From Flavobacterium pisciphilum (lineage in GTDB: Bacteria; Bacteroidota; Bacteroidia; Flavobacteriales; Flavobacteriaceae), in contig NZ_JAJJMO010000001.1 in NCBI RefSeq assembly GCF_020905345.1, forward strand, positions 2,480,001-2,544,000: a DNA stretch of 64,000 nucleotides. The letters are read 5' to 3'. Made by a program: the position numbers and the translations under genes. The notes beneath the pieces are model-generated. The model worked only from the letters and a program-made list of their open reading frames with translations, did no database searches and was not told the DNA's origin. Below, one piece after another: positions 62,211 to 64,000 of this stretch (position 1 is the first letter of the stretch; each line of letters opens with the position of its first letter).

Positions 62211-62234
62211 TTTGATAAGTATATAAAACAACTT

Positions 62235-62879
62235 TTAGTTTATAGTTCCGTATTCGTTAATATAATAAAGGTTTAATTTTTTAGTCCTTTTCGAATTATA
62301 ATTTAAAATTTCATAACTTACAATTGGAGATAACTTCTTATTTTTTGGGTCATTATTTTCATCTTCAATTATTTTTCCTACTATATCGTATAGATTATCT
62401 TTTAAGAGGAAAAATAGAACGCTTCGAGCATTCTTTCTGTCTAACTTCTTATAGTTTTTTAAGTATTCGGGATATTTTTCTATTTTATAATCATTATCCT
62501 CATTTTGTTGAAAACAATAGAATTTATTATCGAAAATTACAAAGCCTTTCATACCTGATATATTAAAACCAGATTCTACTAAAATTGTAATTTCATTATC
62601 ATTTTCATTAAGGTCATTTAAAGCTAAAATATTTTTAAACATTAAAATTTTATTTTCTGTATCTTCTTTTTGACTTTTAGCTTGAAACTCAATTAATCCA
62701 ATTCCATATAGCGTTTTACATATACTATCCATTTTAGGGTCAATTTGATTTCTCAATTCATCAGTAGTTTTAGTTTCCCAAATTGGCTTCATCAAATTAA
62801 AATACTCATCTCCCAAACTTTGCGAGAATATATTTTGACATGTAAAAAAAATCAAAATGATTAAACTAAAAAGTTTCAT
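62235..62879 (-). CDS. Exported protein of unknown function
   Basis: 214 residues from the ATG at 62879; that start gives the clean signal peptide MKLFSLIILIFFTCQNIFSQ. An upstream in-frame ATG at 62897 would add six residues. The mature part is hydrophilic and Asn/Lys/Asp-rich (NENDNEITILVESGFNISG). It includes KFYCFQQNEDNDYKIEKYPE and ends in NLYYINEYGTIN. I recognise no family. It faces the Ter cluster across the terminator. Upstream (62880-63217) is a 338-bp spacer. Confidence 0.65.
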   Translation of the reverse strand: MKLFSLIILIFFTCQNIFSQSLGDEYFNLMKPIWETKTTDELRNQIDPKMDSICKTLYGIGLIEFQAKSQKEDTENKILMFKNILALNDLNENDNEITILVESGFNISGMKGFVIFDNKFYCFQQNEDNDYKIEKYPEYLKNYKKLDRKNARSVLFFLLKDNLYDIVGKIIEDENNDPKNKKLSPIVSYEILNYNSKRTKKLNLYYINEYGTIN

Positions 62880-63136
62880 ATAATATAATTTAAACATTAA
62901 GTATAATATAATTAAGTTTGAAGAGGTTGAGCAATTTATAGCGAAGCATAATGTCCAACTTAAAATGCGATAAAGGTAATATTCTCAATTAGTAAATATA
63001 CTCGAACCAAATCTTCCCTACACATTCTAATTAGCCAAATATAAAAGAATTATAGAGCTAAATAATTCTCCATGTAGAATATATTTTAGTATTCAAAAAA
63101 AATCATAAGTTTTCTGTTTATGAAAAAATCAAATAG

Positions 63137-63162
63137 AATTGGACTCATATATGAGTCCAATT
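63137..63162. other. Perfect 26-bp palindrome in the spacer before the 77-residue gene
   Basis: AATTGGACTCATATATGAGTCCAATT is fully self-complementary over 26 bp, with no T run on either side that would make it a clear terminator. It is 55 bp before the ATG at 63218. It is the only structure in the spacer 62880-63217, which has no gene. Confidence 0.6.
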
Positions 63163-63217
63163 AAAAAATATTTCTGGTGACTTTTGTTCTTATTGTATTT
63201 AACTAAACTCAAAAATC

Positions 63218-63451
63218 ATGAGTACAAACAACCTTTCAAAAGAAACAGAATTAAGATTAATCGATTTTTTCGACAAAACAATTGACCCAAAAACTATGGC
63301 AAAAACAATAAGACAAGTAAACTATATTGTTACTTTAAGTTTAATGAGGAAAAATGAAACACTCGAATGCGAAATAATCAACCTAGGAATAGCCTTTTAT
63401 TGGCTCAATGAATTAGCCGAAGTTCTAAATCCATATCTCGATGAAGAATGA
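63218..63451 (+). CDS. Small conserved-looking protein of unknown function
   Basis: 77 residues, soluble, amphipathic helices: MSTNNLSKETELRLIDFFDK, then TIRQVNYIVTLSLMRKN and IAFYWLNELAEVLNPYLDEE. No signal peptide or Cys. I do not recognise a family. The codon use resembles neighbours. A palindrome lies upstream and a repeat downstream. The acidic C-terminus and length suggest a small regulatory or phage-related protein, but this is guesswork. Confidence 0.6.
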   Translation: MSTNNLSKETELRLIDFFDKTIDPKTMAKTIRQVNYIVTLSLMRKNETLECEIINLGIAFYWLNELAEVLNPYLDEE

Positions 63452-63478
63452 ATTACACACAAAAAACATCCACAAACT

Positions 63479-63530
63479 TGTCATTCTGAGGAACGAAGAC
63501 CCGAGCGATAGCGAATAGACGAAGTAATCA
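63479..63530 (+). repeat. Flavobacterium-type TCATTCTGAGGAACGAAG repeat
   Basis: The spacer contains TTGTCATTCTGAGGAACGAA followed by GACCCGAGCGATAGCGAATA and an AT-rich end. I recall TCATTCNGAGGAACGAAG as a widespread intergenic repeat of Bacteroidota, often near gene ends. One copy is seen here, so the call rests on memory. Confidence 0.45.
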
Positions 63531-63588
63531 CATAAAGCAACTCGATAATCTAGGAATACACTGTGTTAGCTTCTTGTAGAAATTCCTT

Positions 63589-64000
63589 TTAACATAAAAA
63601 TAAATCGTCATCTGTTAGTCTTACATTTGGTTTTCCTAATTTTCTCACAGCTTCCTTTACCTTCGTTTGGTCTTCTTTCGATAAGAATACAGGTATTAAC
63701 AGAGTTATATCTATTTTTAACAATCGATTTATTATAATTAAATCTTTTAGCGTGAATGGCTTAATTCCATTCATTAGTTCAGACATATGAGTCTTACTTT
63801 TATGCCCTAAAATTGAGGCTAAATTCTCTTGAGTTAAATCAAGTTCCTTGATTTTTCTTCTAATTGTAAGTTTTCTATTTTCTATAAACAACCTTTCTAG
63901 CTCCGCAATACGTTCCGATTTTTCACTTTCGATAAGCTTATTATCGTCAATTGCATCAATATCGCTCCATTCAGAATTTTCATATTTTTCGATTATGTCA
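63589..64000 (-). CDS. HTH transcriptional regulator, HigA-antitoxin-like (5' end outside the window)
   Basis: The frame is open from 63589 to the end of the window on the minus strand. No ATG is seen: upstream of the internal TTG at 63891 it continues as DIIEKYENSEWSDIDAIDDN and KLIESEKSERIAELERL, so the true start lies beyond 64000. At least 136 residues are visible. Helix-turn-helix: TQENLASILGHKSKTHMSEL, followed by GIKPFTLKDLIIINRLLKID; this is the XRE/HigA pattern with an N-terminal acidic leader. It may be the antitoxin of a type II toxin-antitoxin pair; the toxin would lie outside the window. Confidence 0.7.
   Translation of the reverse strand, partial: DIIEKYENSEWSDIDAIDDNKLIESEKSERIAELERLFIENRKLTIRRKIKELDLTQENLASILGHKSKTHMSELMNGIKPFTLKDLIIINRLLKIDITLLIPVFLSKEDQTKVKEAVRKLGKPNVRLTDDDLFLC

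Noticed and set aside
62324..62566. Plus-strand frame of 80 residues opposite the exported protein
   Set aside because: Antisense shadow of the gene at 62235-62879; Tyr/Phe-rich without any motif.

Overview
The window looks like a chromosomal segment of a Flavobacterium-type member of the Bacteroidota (Flavobacteriaceae). The evidence is: AT-rich DNA, Bacteroidota-type promoters (TTG, about 19 bp, TAnnTTTG), SusC/SusD pairs, a type IX secretion sorting domain, a mevalonate pathway with a GYDIA-type GHMP kinase, and intergenic repeats that I recall from Flavobacterium genomes. No phage, IS element, transposase or CRISPR array is visible.

Layout. (1) 0.2-7.9 kb, minus strand: a peptide-use block with a secreted DPP-IV-like S9 peptidase, three consecutive POT-family oligopeptide transporters and an exported thioredoxin-like protein. 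(2) 8.1-10.4 kb, plus: HMG-CoA reductase and a GHMP kinase of the mevalonate pathway. (3) 10.7-16.9 kb, minus: an envelope block with coaX, a beta-barrel protein, lptC, a small membrane protein, a CNNM/CBS/CorC protein and a PpiD/SurA-type foldase. (4) 17.0-17.3 kb: two tandem tRNA-Phe genes, each with its own promoter and terminator. (5) 17.6-19.3 kb: an MHS-family transporter and a small membrane protein.

(6) 19.4-38.1 kb: a divergent starch/maltose utilization locus. On the minus strand lie susC, susD, a SusE-like lipoprotein and a T9SS-secreted GH13 amylase. On the plus strand lie a LacI regulator, a sugar MFS transporter, beta-phosphoglucomutase, GH65 maltose phosphorylase, GH97 and GH13. 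The inferred flow is: cell-surface amylase cuts starch, SusCDE bind and import maltodextrins, periplasmic GH13 and GH97 trim them, the MFS carrier brings maltose in, and phosphorolysis plus PgmB feeds glycolysis. (7) 38.1-42.5 kb: repeat-rich spacer, GDPD, a flavoprotein, a tandem paralog pair and a NUDIX hydrolase. (8) 42.5-47.6 kb: TspO, mvaD, a mevalonate-kinase-like gene, a UbiA prenyltransferase and an RluB-type pseudouridine synthase.

(9) 48.7-62.2 kb: the most distinctive region, a nearly uninterrupted plus-strand Ter (tellurite/chemical stress) system. It has five TerD-family proteins, a HAD and a PRTase-like protein, TelA, two vWA proteins (one with a C-terminal zinc-ribbon-like region), a PP2C phosphatase, a protein kinase with a zinc ribbon, TerC, two proteins I do not recognise, and a small YggT-like membrane-protein gene whose reading frame is broken at two points. 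(10) 62.2-64 kb: small unknown genes, a perfect palindrome, an intergenic repeat and the 3' part of an HTH antitoxin-like gene that runs off the end of the window.

The best candidates for something undescribed are the Ter cluster with its unknown members and reduced HAD/PRTase module, the hidden frameshifted gene at 56884-57129, and the palindromes at the start of the Ter region. Function calls rest on reading motifs by eye; no database search was possible.
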